NCBI GenBank assembly: GCA_031291335.1
Contig: JARLJF010000081.1
Location: 37,434 to 101,433 of the forward strand
Length of the DNA: 64,000 bases
Direction: 5' to 3'
Origin: Pandoraea sp.
Lineage (GTDB): Bacteria; Pseudomonadota; Gammaproteobacteria; Burkholderiales; Burkholderiaceae
Shown here piece after piece: positions 10,814 through 21,155 of this stretch. The translations under genes were made by a program, and so were the position numbers. Position 1 is the first letter of the stretch. The number at the start of each line of letters is the position of its first letter. A model generated the notes under the pieces. It ran no database searches and was not told the origin of the DNA. It saw only the letters and a list, made by a program, of their open reading frames with translations.

Positions 10814-12229
10814 ATGAAAAATTTTAGCATAGCGCCCCTCTCGGCGCTGGCGGCCGGCGATACCCTGCCCGCCCGAGACACCCGATCCGACGCGGCTTCT
10901 GGCGTCACTGGCCCGCTTTCTGACGATGGCAACACCCGCGCGCCCGACAGCCATCAGATCGGTGCCGACCACGCAGAAATCAAGGACTGGCTTCGGCTGT
11001 GTCACGCCCCCGGCGTGCCACCCGCTGCGGTACGGCGTCTGCTGGCGGCGTTCGGCCCGCCCGGCGCCATCTTCCGCGCGTCGCGCGCCGATCTCACCCG
11101 AGTCCTGTCCAACGATCTTGTTGCCCGGCTGCTGGCGCCGGTCGGCGCCGATCTGTCCGAGCACATCGCCCGCACCCTCGACTGGGCCAGCCGCCCCGGA
11201 TGCGCCGTCGTGACATTGTCCGAACCCGCCTATCCGCGCGCGTTGCTCTCGCTCGGCGACCCACCGTCCATCCTTTATTGCCGCGGCGACATCGGACTGC
11301 CGAACCGGGCAGGCGACATGGCGGCAGCCCTCGTCGGCAGTCGTCGCGCCACGCCGCAGGGACGCGACAACGCGCGGCAGTTCGCCCGAGCGCTCGGCGA
11401 CGCGGGCGTCACCGTCGTGTCGGGACTGGCGGCCGGCATCGACGCCGCCGCGCACGAGGGTGCCCTGGAGACGGCCGGGCGCACCTGTGCGGTCGTGGGG
11501 ACAGGGGCCGACGTCGTTTATCCGGCACGCCATCACGCGCTGGCCGAGCGCATCGCCGAACGCGGTCTGCTGCTGTCTGCGTTTCCCATCGGCACCCCGC
11601 CCCGGCCGGATCATTTCCCACGCCGCAACCGGTTGATCGCGGCGCTCGCACGATGCACGGTGGTCGTTGAAGCCACGACGCAATCGGGTTCGCTCATCAC
11701 CGCGCGTCTGGCAGGCGAACTGGGCCGGGACGTGCTGGCCATTCCCGGCTCGATCCATGCGCCGCAAAGTCGGGGCTGTCACACCTTGATCCGGGATGGC
11801 GCCACGCTCGCGACGTCGCCCGAAGACGTCTTCGAGGCGCTGGGCATCGCGCGCGCCACCACCAAGCGTGACGCGAAGCCGTCCGAGGAGAAACGAGCCC
11901 GGCGCGCCGACACACAACGACATTCATCGCGAGGCCCGCAACCCACCGGCCCCGCCACCGACCGGCTCGACGTTGACGACGACGGGAACGCTCACGGCAC
12001 GTCGGCTGTCCATGCCAGCATGACAACGTCGGCCAGCGAGCCACCGGGCATGGCAGCGGTCGTGGAAGCGCTGGGTTATGATCCCGTCAGCGCCGACACC
12101 CTCTGCGAACGCACCGGTCAGGGGATCACCGCAGTCCTCGCGCACCTGAGTGTGCTCGAACTCGATGGCCGGCTCGCGCGTCTGCCCGGCGGCCGGTTTG
12201 TGCGGCTGACATCGTCAGGCGTACGCTAG
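10814..12229 (+). CDS. dprA: DNA-processing protein DprA
   Basis: ALVGSRRATPQGRDNARQFARAL..VVSGLAAGIDAAAHEGAL..GTGADVVYPARH..FPRRNRLIAALA; start placed at ATG 10814 (upstream TTG is the ORF-track start). Confidence 0.92.
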   Translation: MKNFSIAPLSALAAGDTLPARDTRSDAASGVTGPLSDDGNTRAPDSHQIGADHAEIKDWLRLCHAPGVPPAAVRRLLAAFGPPGAIFRASRADLTRVLSNDLVARLLAPVGADLSEHIARTLDWASRPGCAVVTLSEPAYPRALLSLGDPPSILYCRGDIGLPNRAGDMAAALVGSRRATPQGRDNARQFARALGDAGVTVVSGLAAGIDAAAHEGALETAGRTCAVVGTGADVVYPARHHALAERIAERGLLLSAFPIGTPPRPDHFPRRNRLIAALARCTVVVEATTQSGSLITARLAGELGRDVLAIPGSIHAPQSRGCHTLIRDGATLATSPEDVFEALGIARATTKRDAKPSEEKRARRADTQRHSSRGPQPTGPATDRLDVDDDGNAHGTSAVHASMTTSASEPPGMAAVVEALGYDPVSADTLCERTGQGITAVLAHLSVLELDGRLARLPGGRFVRLTSSGVR

Positions 12230-12349
12230 CGAATACCCGGCTGACCGAGGGCAGGATGTCACGTGCTCAAGGCCTGCGCCTGAAAGGCGCTGGCACGCTG
12301 GCAATGGCTGCACTCCCCCAATACCCAGATACCGATACCCACCGACACC

Positions 12350-12739
12350 ATGCCCGTTTTCGATCCCGTCGCCGACCGTTCCGCGCTAGCCGCCGCGCTG
12401 GCCGATGGCAACACGCGTCTCGTGGCTTGCTTGTGCGCGGCGTGGTGCGGCACCTGCCGTGAGTACGCGCAGACGTTCGAACAGTTGGCGGCCAGCCATC
12501 CGGAGTTGTGTTTCGTCTGGGTGGACATCGAGACGCACGCCGACTGGCTGGACGATCACGACATCGAGAACTTCCCGACCTTGCTGGTTCAGGACGCCCG
12601 CCAGCCGGCCGAGCAGGCCCGTTTCTTTGGTCCGGTGCTGCCCGCCATCGGCATTCTCGAACGAATGCTGGATGCCCGTGTGCTGGGCGACGCGACCGTT
12701 GTGGCCCCCGCGCTGCGCGAGCATCTCCTTGCCGGATAA
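12350..12739 (+). CDS. Thioredoxin-fold protein
   Basis: CLCAAWCGTCREYAQTFEQLA with CxxC (CGTC) active-site motif; 129 aa. Confidence 0.8.
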   Translation: MPVFDPVADRSALAAALADGNTRLVACLCAAWCGTCREYAQTFEQLAASHPELCFVWVDIETHADWLDDHDIENFPTLLVQDARQPAEQARFFGPVLPAIGILERMLDARVLGDATVVAPALREHLLAG

Positions 12740-12964
12740 CGCCTGCCGGAACCGGACGACGGCAACGCCTGGCGCGGCGTGGCGCCGTGCCACAGTCCCG
12801 ACACCGCCTCGCCGGCCCACGCTTGCCGCCGGCCTGCGACGCGCTTATGATGTGCCGCTCTCTGGCACGCCTTGTGCCCGATTCGACGGCAACGCCGGAT
12901 TGGCTATATGTTATAAAGCCAACGAATGTCGCTTGGCGACACCCCCTCAACATTACCTAACGTC

Positions 12965-15682
12965 ATGTCAAAAGCTCTGATCATTGCCGAGAAACCGTCT
13001 GTCGCGAATGACATCGCGCGGGCGTTGGGCGGCTTTACCAAGCATGACGAGTACTTCGAGAACGACGAATACGTCGTCTCGTCGGCGGTTGGCCACCTCG
13101 TCGAAATCGGCGCGCCGGAAGACTATGAAGTCAAACGCGGCAAGTGGAGCTTCGCCAACCTTCCCGTGATTCCCCCGCATTTCGACCTCAAGCCGATCGC
13201 CAAGAGCGAGTCGCGCCTGAAGGTGCTCACCCGTCTCATCAAGCGTAAGGACGTGGACGTCCTGATCAACGCCTGTGACGCGGGGCGCGAAGGGGAACTG
13301 ATTTTCCGTCTGATTGCACAACACGCGAAGGCGAAGCAGCCTGTCCAGCGTCTGTGGCTGCAATCGATGACGCCGCAGTCGATTCGCGACGGCTTCAAGC
13401 GCCTGCGCACCGACGACGACATGCTGCCGCTGGCCGATGCCGCGCGCAGTCGTGCCGAAGCCGACTGGCTGGTGGGCATCAACGGCACGCGTGCCATGAC
13501 CGCCTTCAACAGCAAGGGTGGCGGCTTCTTCCTGACGACGGTCGGTCGCGTACAAACGCCGACGCTGTCGATCGTGGTGGAACGCGAAGAGAAGATTCGC
13601 AAGTTCGTCTCGCGCGACTACTGGGAAGTGAAGGCGGAGTTCGTCGCGGCCGCCGGCTTCTACGAAGGCCGCTGGTTCGACCCGAGCTTCAAGCGCAACG
13701 AATTCGACCCGGAGCAGCGAGACTCGCGCCTCTGGAGCGTGGCAGCCGCCGAATCGGTCGTGGCCGCCGTGCGCGGCAAGCACGGCACGGTCACGGAAGA
13801 GTCGAAGCCGACGTCGCAACTCTCGCCGCTGCTGTTCGACCTGACGAGCCTGCAGCGCGAAGCCAACAGCCGCTTCGGCTTCTCCGCGAAGAACACGCTA
13901 GGTCTGGCGCAGGCGCTGTACGAAAAGCACAAGGTGCTGACGTACCCGCGTACTGACGCACGCGCACTGCCGGAAGACTATCTGGACACCGTCAAAGAGA
14001 CGATGACAGTGCTCAAGGAGAGCAACAACTATCACCAGTTCGCCAACCAGGTCCTGAACAAGGGCTGGGTCAAGCCGAACAAGCGGATCTTCGATAACAG
14101 CAAGATCAGCGATCACTTTGCCATCATCCCGACGCTGCAGGCGCCGAAGAACCTCTCCGAGCCGGAACAAAAACTGTACGACCTGGTGGTCAAGCGCTTC
14201 CTGGCGGTGTTCTTCCCGGCGGCCGAATCGCTGGTGACGACCCGCATCACGGAAGTGGTCGGTCACCACTTCAAGACCGAAGGCAAAGTGCTGGTCAACG
14301 CCGGCTGGCTTGCCATCTACGGCAAGGAAGGCGCGGGCGACGGGAAAGACAGCAAGGACGTCAAGGAAGAGCAGCCGAACCTCGTGCCGGTCGCAAAGGA
14401 CGAGAAGGTCGGCGTGGACAAGGTCGAAGCCGTCGGTCTGCAGACCAAGCCGCCGGCGCGCTACAGCGAAGCGACGCTGCTCTCCGCGATGGAAGGCGCG
14501 GGCAAGCTCGTGGAAGACGGCGAATTGCGCGAGGCGATGGCGGGCAAGGGGCTGGGCACACCGGCGACGCGCGCGGCCATCATCGAAGGCTTGCTGACGG
14601 AAAAGTACCTCGTGCGCGAGGGCCGCGAGTTGCATCCGACGGCCAAAGCGTTCCAGTTGATGACGCTCCTGCGCGGCCTCGGCGTGGACGAACTCACGTT
14701 GCCCGAACTCACGGGCGAGTGGGAAGCCAAGCTCTCGCAGATCGAACGCGGCGGCCTCAAGCGTGACGAGTTCATGCAAGAAATCGCGCAAATGACGCAA
14801 ACCATCGTCAAGCGCGCGAAGGAATACGACTCGGACACGATCCCCGGCGACTACGCCACGCTCACGACACCCTGCCCGCATTGTGGCGGCGTGGTCAAAG
14901 AGAACTACCGCCGTTTCGCGTGCACGAACTGCAACTTCTCGATCTCGAAAATTCCGGGCGGACGTCAGTTCGAAATCCCGGAGGTCGAAGAACTGCTCAA
15001 GAACAAGACGATCGGACCGCTCTCGGGTTTCCGCAGCAAGATGGGCCGTCCGTTCTCGGCCATTATCAAGCTCTCGCCCGATGACGAAATGGGCTACAAG
15101 CTCGAGTTCGACTTCGGCCAGGACAACGGCGACGAAGACGGCGAAGCCCCGGACTTCACCGGACAGGAGCCGGTGGGCCATTGCCCGAAGTGCAACGCTC
15201 GCGTGTTCGAACACGGCATGCGTTATGTCTGCGAAAACGCGGTGGCCAATCCGAAGACCTGCGACTTCACGTCCGGCAAGGTGATTCTCCAGCAGGAAAT
15301 CACGCGCGAGCAGATTCACAAGCTGCTCACTGAAGGCAAGACGGATCTGCTGACGAACTTCAAATCGTCGCGCACCGGCCGCACGTTCAAGGCGTATCTG
15401 GCCAAGCAGAAGGACGGCAAGATCGGCTTTGAATTCGAGGCGAAAGCCCCGAAGAAGACCGCTGCGAAGGCGGGCGACGCCGGCACCGAGGGCGACGAGA
15501 AGGCCGCACCGGCACGCAAGACGGCAGCGAAGACCGCGGCCGCCAAGGCGCCGGCAAAGGCCCCGGCGAAGAAGGCAGCGGCCAAGAAGACGACGGCGAA
15601 GGCCAAACCGGCCACGAAGTCAGCCTCCAGCGCTTCGGACGACACCTCGGCTCCCTTCGACGAAGACGACGCGCCGTTCTAA
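12965..15682 (+). CDS. topB: DNA topoisomerase III
   Basis: MSKALIIAEKPSVANDIARALGG..; Toprim and type IA core, zinc-finger-like CPHCGG..CTNCN and CPKC repeats, Lys/Ala-rich C-terminus. Confidence 0.95.
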   Translation: MSKALIIAEKPSVANDIARALGGFTKHDEYFENDEYVVSSAVGHLVEIGAPEDYEVKRGKWSFANLPVIPPHFDLKPIAKSESRLKVLTRLIKRKDVDVLINACDAGREGELIFRLIAQHAKAKQPVQRLWLQSMTPQSIRDGFKRLRTDDDMLPLADAARSRAEADWLVGINGTRAMTAFNSKGGGFFLTTVGRVQTPTLSIVVEREEKIRKFVSRDYWEVKAEFVAAAGFYEGRWFDPSFKRNEFDPEQRDSRLWSVAAAESVVAAVRGKHGTVTEESKPTSQLSPLLFDLTSLQREANSRFGFSAKNTLGLAQALYEKHKVLTYPRTDARALPEDYLDTVKETMTVLKESNNYHQFANQVLNKGWVKPNKRIFDNSKISDHFAIIPTLQAPKNLSEPEQKLYDLVVKRFLAVFFPAAESLVTTRITEVVGHHFKTEGKVLVNAGWLAIYGKEGAGDGKDSKDVKEEQPNLVPVAKDEKVGVDKVEAVGLQTKPPARYSEATLLSAMEGAGKLVEDGELREAMAGKGLGTPATRAAIIEGLLTEKYLVREGRELHPTAKAFQLMTLLRGLGVDELTLPELTGEWEAKLSQIERGGLKRDEFMQEIAQMTQTIVKRAKEYDSDTIPGDYATLTTPCPHCGGVVKENYRRFACTNCNFSISKIPGGRQFEIPEVEELLKNKTIGPLSGFRSKMGRPFSAIIKLSPDDEMGYKLEFDFGQDNGDEDGEAPDFTGQEPVGHCPKCNARVFEHGMRYVCENAVANPKTCDFTSGKVILQQEITREQIHKLLTEGKTDLLTNFKSSRTGRTFKAYLAKQKDGKIGFEFEAKAPKKTAAKAGDAGTEGDEKAAPARKTAAKTAAAKAPAKAPAKKAAAKKTTAKAKPATKSASSASDDTSAPFDEDDAPF

Positions 15683-15726
15683 GCAGATCGAGCACCGCCC
15701 GTTGCCCCGGTAACATCGGGGCAACG

Positions 15727-15760
15727 AAAAACGGCCACTTCCTCACGGAGTGGCCGTTTT
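15727..15760 (+). terminator. Bidirectional-looking terminator after topB
   Basis: AAAACGGCCACTTCCTCACGGAGTGGCCGTTTT: stem flanked by A and T tracts. Confidence 0.8.
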
Positions 15761-15786
15761 GCCATCTGGCAGCATGAACTACTACG

Positions 15787-16755
15787 TCACACGGGAATTT
15801 CCGTGATCGGCGTAGTCGGCGATGGCAGCTTGGGGGGCACCCAGCGCTCGGCGGCCGAAATACCTTCGTTCTGACGGAAATATTCGACTGTCAGGTCGAT
15901 GAAGCCACGCGTCTTCGCCGACAGATACTTGCGGCTCGGATAGACGAGCGAAACATCGACCGGCGTCTGCGAGAAGTTGCGCAGCAGCGCGACAAGATCG
16001 CCATCGCGCACGTCGTTACCCACGAGGTACGACGGCAGGAACGCGATGCCGTGTCCGAGCAACACCGACTGGCGCAGCAGTGCCGTGTTGTTGCAGATGA
16101 ACTTGTTCTGCACACGCACCCGCACCTCGCCATCCGGGCCGGAAAACACGCGGTCGTCGCTCCAGAAGTCGTTCGGCAGGCCCAGCACGCCGTGCTCGCC
16201 CAGCTCCTGCGGCGTGACGGGTTCCCCGTGCTCGGCGATGTAAGCGGGCGACGCGCAAAGCATCACGCGTGTCTCGGCGAGTACACGCGAAATCAGGCTT
16301 TCGCTATTGATCATGCGCGTGAGCAGAATGCCGCAGTCGTAGCCTTCTTCCACCAGATCGATCGCACGATCGGTCAGGGTGAGATCGACCACCACCTTCG
16401 GGTGCATCTCCTGATACTTCTTGACGAGCGGGGCGAGGTTTCGCAAGCCGAACGAGACCGGCGCGACAACCTTCAGGGTGCCTTTGGGATCGCGAGACGC
16501 ACTGGAGATGAGGGCGTCGGCCTCGTCGACTTCGTCGATGATCTGCCGGCAGCGTTCGAGATACACCTGCCCGGCGCCGGTCAGCGACAGGCTGCGGGTG
16601 GTGCGGTTGAGAAGGCGAACGCCGAGGTGCGATTCCAGTTCTGCGACGTGCCGCGTGACCACAGCGGCCGACAGATCCATCTGGGCAGCCGTACGGGCGA
16701 AGCTCCCGTTGTCGGCCACCTTGACGAAAACGCGCATCGATTGCAGTCGGTCCAT
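15787..16755 (-). CDS. LysR family transcriptional regulator
   Basis: MDRLQSMRVFVKVADNGSFARTAAQMDLSAAVVTRHVAELESHLGVRLLNRTTRSLSLT. Confidence 0.92.
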   Translation of the reverse strand: MDRLQSMRVFVKVADNGSFARTAAQMDLSAAVVTRHVAELESHLGVRLLNRTTRSLSLTGAGQVYLERCRQIIDEVDEADALISSASRDPKGTLKVVAPVSFGLRNLAPLVKKYQEMHPKVVVDLTLTDRAIDLVEEGYDCGILLTRMINSESLISRVLAETRVMLCASPAYIAEHGEPVTPQELGEHGVLGLPNDFWSDDRVFSGPDGEVRVRVQNKFICNNTALLRQSVLLGHGIAFLPSYLVGNDVRDGDLVALLRNFSQTPVDVSLVYPSRKYLSAKTRGFIDLTVEYFRQNEGISAAERWVPPKLPSPTTPITEIPV

Positions 16756-17187
16756 GTTCTTTCCAATCGTGATGTGCCGCGTCGTTCCGGCAAAAACGAG
16801 CATGGGCGGACCGGTATTTCACCGGCCCTGTGTATAGCCGCGGGCACCGGCCGGACCGCCGCCCCGGACCGTTCCAGAGCGAGTCGCGCGCGTGCCGCCA
16901 GGGCTGTCGACACGGCGGGGGGACTTCAACAACGCGTAGCTTACCGTAGACGGCCAAAATTTGCCTGACGCGGCAATGATTTTGGCGCACGGCTGCCGTG
17001 TTGCATGCGCATCGTGACGCCCGAACCCGCGTCCGACGCCGATTTTCACGCAGCTTCGTCCGCGATCACGCACCCGGCGTGCAGCTTCCCGGTCTCCCGG
17101 TCGCCAGCGGGAGGTTTGACGCAGGTCAGGGCGTGGCGTTCAGCACGAAGCTACAGTCGAATATCACCTATCGTTACAGGCTTCGTC

Positions 17188-18732
17188 ATGAATCCCCTCC
17201 CCCTTTTGTCGACGCCCTGCGCCAATGCCTCAGCCGCCGGCGAATCGCACACCAGTTCGCGCTGCCCCGGCTGTCAGTCGCGCGCGTCAACCGAAGGCCA
17301 CGGACAATCGCAGTGCGCGACACGCCCCGCGCCGCGAACCACCCCCGCCATCCCATCCGCGCCGATTCACTTCGACGCGCGGCTGCTCGGCCGATACGAC
17401 GTCAACGGCCCCCGCTACACGTCGTACCCGACGGCGCTGCAATTCCGCGACGACTTCGACGCCAGCGATTACGCGCGCGCCGCAGCCCAATCCAAGCGCA
17501 CCGGCAAGCCGCTCTCGCTCTACGTGCACGTGCCGTTCTGCGACACCGTGTGCTTCTACTGCGCATGCACCAAGGTCGTCACCAACAACCGTGCGCATGC
17601 CGACGCCTACGTCGAGCGGCTGCACGCGGAAATTTCACGTCAGGCGTCGCTGCTGGGTGCCGGGCGCGCACTCGCGCAGATGCATTGGGGCGGCGGCACG
17701 CCCACCTTTCTCTCACTGGAACAGATCGCCTCGCTCATCGACGCCATTAGCCGCCAGTTCATCATGACGCCCGATGAGAGCGCCGAATACGCCATCGAGA
17801 TCGATCCTCGCAGCGCGGGGCCCGCATCGATTCGTGCATTGCGCGCGCTCGGGTTCAACCGGCTATCCATCGGGGTGCAGGATTTCGACCCTCGTGTGCA
17901 GGAGGCCATTCATCGCGTGCAACCCCGCGCGCTGGTCGAAGCCACACTCGACGCCGCACGGAACTGCGGTTTCCGTTCCGTCAATTTCGATTTGATCTAC
18001 GGCTTGCCGCACCAGACACCCGAGTCGTTCTCGAACACACTCGACGCCGTGATCGAAATGGCGCCGGAGCGTCTGTCGGTCTTCAGCTATGCGCACTTGC
18101 CGCAGCAATTCAAGATGCAACGCTGCCTGCCCGACGCCTTGCCGGACGGCCCGCAGAAGCTCGCCCTGTTGCAGACGATCATCGCGCGGCTGAGCGCTGC
18201 GGGCTATGTCTACATCGGCATGGATCACTTCGCGCGTCCCGACGACGAACTCGCCCGCGCGCAAGCGGCCGGCACCCTGCACCGCAACTTCCAGGGGTAC
18301 AGCACGCGGGCAGATTGCGATCTCGTCGGTGTCGGCATGTCGGCCATCGGCCGTGTGGGCGATTGCTACGCGCAGAACGCCAAGACCCTGAAGACGTATT
18401 ACGAAGCCATCGATGCTGGCGGACTCGCGATCACGCGCGGCGTGCAGCTCAACGAAGACGACCATATCCGGCGCGACGTCATTTCGCGCCTGATGTGCCA
18501 CATGTCGCTGAACTTCGCCACCATCGAGCAGGCACATGACATCGATTTCGTCGCCTACTTCGCGAGCGAACTCGGCGAGTTGGCCGATCTGGCAGCCGAT
18601 GGCCTCGTGGCTATCGACGCCCACGGGCTGCGCATCCTGCCTGCGGGGCGTCTGCTGGTACGCGTCGTGGCGCAGGTCTTCGACCGCTATCGCCGCAGCG
18701 CCACGAACACGCGTTGCGCGAAAGTGATGTGA
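17188..18732 (+). CDS. hemN: Oxygen-independent coproporphyrinogen III oxidase (radical SAM)
   Basis: YDVNGPRYTSYPTALQF..LYVHVPFCDTVCFYCACTKV..HWGGGTPTFLS. Confidence 0.92.
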   Translation: MNPLPLLSTPCANASAAGESHTSSRCPGCQSRASTEGHGQSQCATRPAPRTTPAIPSAPIHFDARLLGRYDVNGPRYTSYPTALQFRDDFDASDYARAAAQSKRTGKPLSLYVHVPFCDTVCFYCACTKVVTNNRAHADAYVERLHAEISRQASLLGAGRALAQMHWGGGTPTFLSLEQIASLIDAISRQFIMTPDESAEYAIEIDPRSAGPASIRALRALGFNRLSIGVQDFDPRVQEAIHRVQPRALVEATLDAARNCGFRSVNFDLIYGLPHQTPESFSNTLDAVIEMAPERLSVFSYAHLPQQFKMQRCLPDALPDGPQKLALLQTIIARLSAAGYVYIGMDHFARPDDELARAQAAGTLHRNFQGYSTRADCDLVGVGMSAIGRVGDCYAQNAKTLKTYYEAIDAGGLAITRGVQLNEDDHIRRDVISRLMCHMSLNFATIEQAHDIDFVAYFASELGELADLAADGLVAIDAHGLRILPAGRLLVRVVAQVFDRYRRSATNTRCAKVM

Positions 18733-18773
18733 GCGAAACGCGGGCTGGCGGCACAGCGCCGGCCGCAAAAAGA

Positions 18774-18805
18774 AACGCCCGGCGGAGACCCCACCGGGCG
18801 TTTTC
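18774..18805 (+). terminator. Rho-independent terminator after hemN
   Basis: AACGCCCGG..CCGGGCGTT stem followed by TTT. Confidence 0.75.
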
Positions 18806-18816
18806 ACTTGGTCCGT

Positions 18817-18872
18817 CGACGCTACGACGCTACGACGCTACGACACTATCGACACTAATGACGCTATCGACG
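18817..18872. repeat. Degenerate 8-bp direct repeat (GACGCTAC)n
   Basis: GACGCTACGACGCTACGACGCTACGACACTATCGACACTAATGACGCTATCGACGCG read directly. Confidence 0.75.
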
Positions 18873-18874
18873 CG

Positions 18875-19072
18875 TCAGCAGCAGCGTCCACCGCTCTTGC
18901 CGCCGTAGCGCGCCTCCTGCCGCTCCCGGAAGAAGGCTTCGTAGCTCATGGCCTCCTGATCCGGGTGCGTGGCGCGCATGTGCGCCACATACGTCTCGTA
19001 GTCGGGCAGACCGACCATCAGGCGCATGGCCTGCCCCAAGTAACGGCCGACCTTACCGACTTCATCGAGCAT
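18875..19072 (-). CDS. YbdD/YjiX family small protein, partner of CstA
   Basis: 65 aa MLDEVGKVGRYLGQAMRLMVGLPDYETYVAHMRATHPDQEAMSYEAFFRERQEARYGGKSGGRCC; directly downstream of cstA. Confidence 0.9.
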   Translation of the reverse strand: MLDEVGKVGRYLGQAMRLMVGLPDYETYVAHMRATHPDQEAMSYEAFFRERQEARYGGKSGGRCC

Positions 19073-19088
19073 GACGTTCTCCCGGCCC

Positions 19089-21155
19089 TCAGACCTGACG
19101 GCCTGCCGGCATCGGCTCGAACGGCGTTTCGCTCGCCGTCGGCTTGTTGGCCCGACGGGCCACGATGATGGTGCGCACACCGAAGACCGCGACAGCCACC
19201 ACCACGAACATGAAGACACCGGCGAGCGTGGCATCGACATAATCGTTGAACACGATCTGCTGCATCTGCGCCACCGACTTGGCCGGCGCGAGCAGCTTGC
19301 CGTCGGCGAGTGCCGCCTGATACTTCGCTGCGTGCGCGAGGAAGCCGACCTTCGGATCCGGATCGAACATCTTCTGCCAGCCAGCGGTGAGTGTGCAGGC
19401 GAGCAGCCACAGCGTCGGTAGGATCGTCACCCAGGCGAAGCGCTCACGCTTGAGCTTGAAGAGCACGCACGTGGCGAGAATCAGCGCGATGGCAGCCAGC
19501 ATCTGATTGGAGATACCGAACAACGGCCACAGCGTATTGATGCCGCCAAGCGGATCGACCACGCCCTGATAGAGGAAGTAACCCCACGCGGCCACGCAAA
19601 GCGCCGTCGCAATCAGGTTGGCGGGCAGCGACTCGGTGCGCTTGAGCGATGGCACGAACGTGCCGAGCAGATCCTGCAGCATGAAGCGCCCGGCACGCGT
19701 GCCCGCGTCGACCGCCGTCAGAATGAACAGCGCTTCGAACAGAATCGCGAAGTGATACCAGAACGCCATCATCGCTTCGCCGCCCACCACCTGATGCAGG
19801 ATGTGCGCCATGCCCACCGCCAGCGTCGGTGCGCCACCGGCGCGCGAGATGATCGTGTTCTCGCCGACCGCGCGAGCGGTTTCGGTCAGCACGTCCGGCG
19901 TGATGGAGAAGCCCCAGCCCGAGACGACTTGCGCGACGGCTTCCGGCGTCGTGCCGATGACGGCGGCCGGGCTGTTCATCGCGAAGTACACGCCCGGGTC
20001 GATCACCGACGCGGCGACCAGCGCCATGATGGCCACGAACGACTCCATCAGCATGCCGCCGTAACCGATGAAGCGTGCGTTGACTTCGTTATCGAGCAGT
20101 TTGGGCGTGGTGCCCGACGAGATCAGCGCATGGAAACCGGACACGGCACCGCACGCGATCGTGATGAAGAGGAACGGGAACAGCTTGCCCGACCAGACCG
20201 GACCGCTGCCGTCGACAAACTGGGTGAGCGCCGGCATCTTCAGTTCGGGGGCGACGACCAGAATGCCGATGGCGAGCGCCAGAATCGTGCCGATCTTGAG
20301 GAACGTCGACAGATAGTCGCGCGGCGCGAGCAGCAGCCACACCGGCAACACCGATGCCACGAAGCCGTAGCCGATCAACATCCACGTGAGTTGCTTGCCG
20401 TCAAACGTGAATAGCGGCGCGAGTGCGGCGCTGTCGTGCACGCTCTGACCGAAGTAGATCGCGGCCATCAGCATCACGAAGCCGATGATCGACACTTCGC
20501 CGATGCGACCCGGGCGAATGAAGCGCGTGTAGATGCCCATGAAGAGCGCGATCGGAATCGTCAGCCCGACGGTGAACGTGCCCCACGGCGAGCCCGTGAG
20601 CGCCTTGACCACGATCAGCGCCAGCACGGCCAGAATGATGATCATGATGAGGAACGCGCCGAACAACGCGATCACGCCAGGAATCATGCCGAGTTCAGAC
20701 TTCACGAGATCGCCCAGCGAACGGCCGTCGCGGCGCGTGGAGATGAACAGCACCATGAAGTCCTGCACCGCACCGGCAAACACCACCCCGGCGAGAATCC
20801 ACAACATGCCGGGCAAGTAGCCCATCTGGGCGGCGAGCACCGGGCCGACGAGCGGCCCCGCACCGGCAATCGCGGCGAAGTGGTGACCGAACAGCACGTA
20901 ACGATTGGTCGGCACGTAGTCCAGCCCGTCGTTATGACGCCAGGCCGGCGTCATGCGCGTGCCGTCGAGTTGCGCCACACGCGTGGCGATGAACTTGCTG
21001 TAGAAGCGATACGCGATCAGATAAACGCAGACGGCTGCGATCACGATCCAGAGTGCGCTGACGGTTTCGCCGCGCGAAAGTGCCACCGTGCCAAGCGCGC
21101 ATGCGCCGACGACGGCCACCGCTGCCCAGGGCAGTTGTTGCCAGATGCGATTCAT
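19089..21155 (-). CDS. cstA: Carbon starvation protein CstA / pyruvate transporter family
   Basis: 688 aa, multi-TM, FGHHFAAIAGAGPLVGPVLAAQMGYLPGMLWILAGVVFAGAVQDF signature. Confidence 0.93.
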   Translation of the reverse strand: MNRIWQQLPWAAVAVVGACALGTVALSRGETVSALWIVIAAVCVYLIAYRFYSKFIATRVAQLDGTRMTPAWRHNDGLDYVPTNRYVLFGHHFAAIAGAGPLVGPVLAAQMGYLPGMLWILAGVVFAGAVQDFMVLFISTRRDGRSLGDLVKSELGMIPGVIALFGAFLIMIIILAVLALIVVKALTGSPWGTFTVGLTIPIALFMGIYTRFIRPGRIGEVSIIGFVMLMAAIYFGQSVHDSAALAPLFTFDGKQLTWMLIGYGFVASVLPVWLLLAPRDYLSTFLKIGTILALAIGILVVAPELKMPALTQFVDGSGPVWSGKLFPFLFITIACGAVSGFHALISSGTTPKLLDNEVNARFIGYGGMLMESFVAIMALVAASVIDPGVYFAMNSPAAVIGTTPEAVAQVVSGWGFSITPDVLTETARAVGENTIISRAGGAPTLAVGMAHILHQVVGGEAMMAFWYHFAILFEALFILTAVDAGTRAGRFMLQDLLGTFVPSLKRTESLPANLIATALCVAAWGYFLYQGVVDPLGGINTLWPLFGISNQMLAAIALILATCVLFKLKRERFAWVTILPTLWLLACTLTAGWQKMFDPDPKVGFLAHAAKYQAALADGKLLAPAKSVAQMQQIVFNDYVDATLAGVFMFVVVAVAVFGVRTIIVARRANKPTASETPFEPMPAGRQV

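Noticed and set aside
13898-15319. 473-aa minus-strand ORF
   Set aside because: Antisense shadow of topB.
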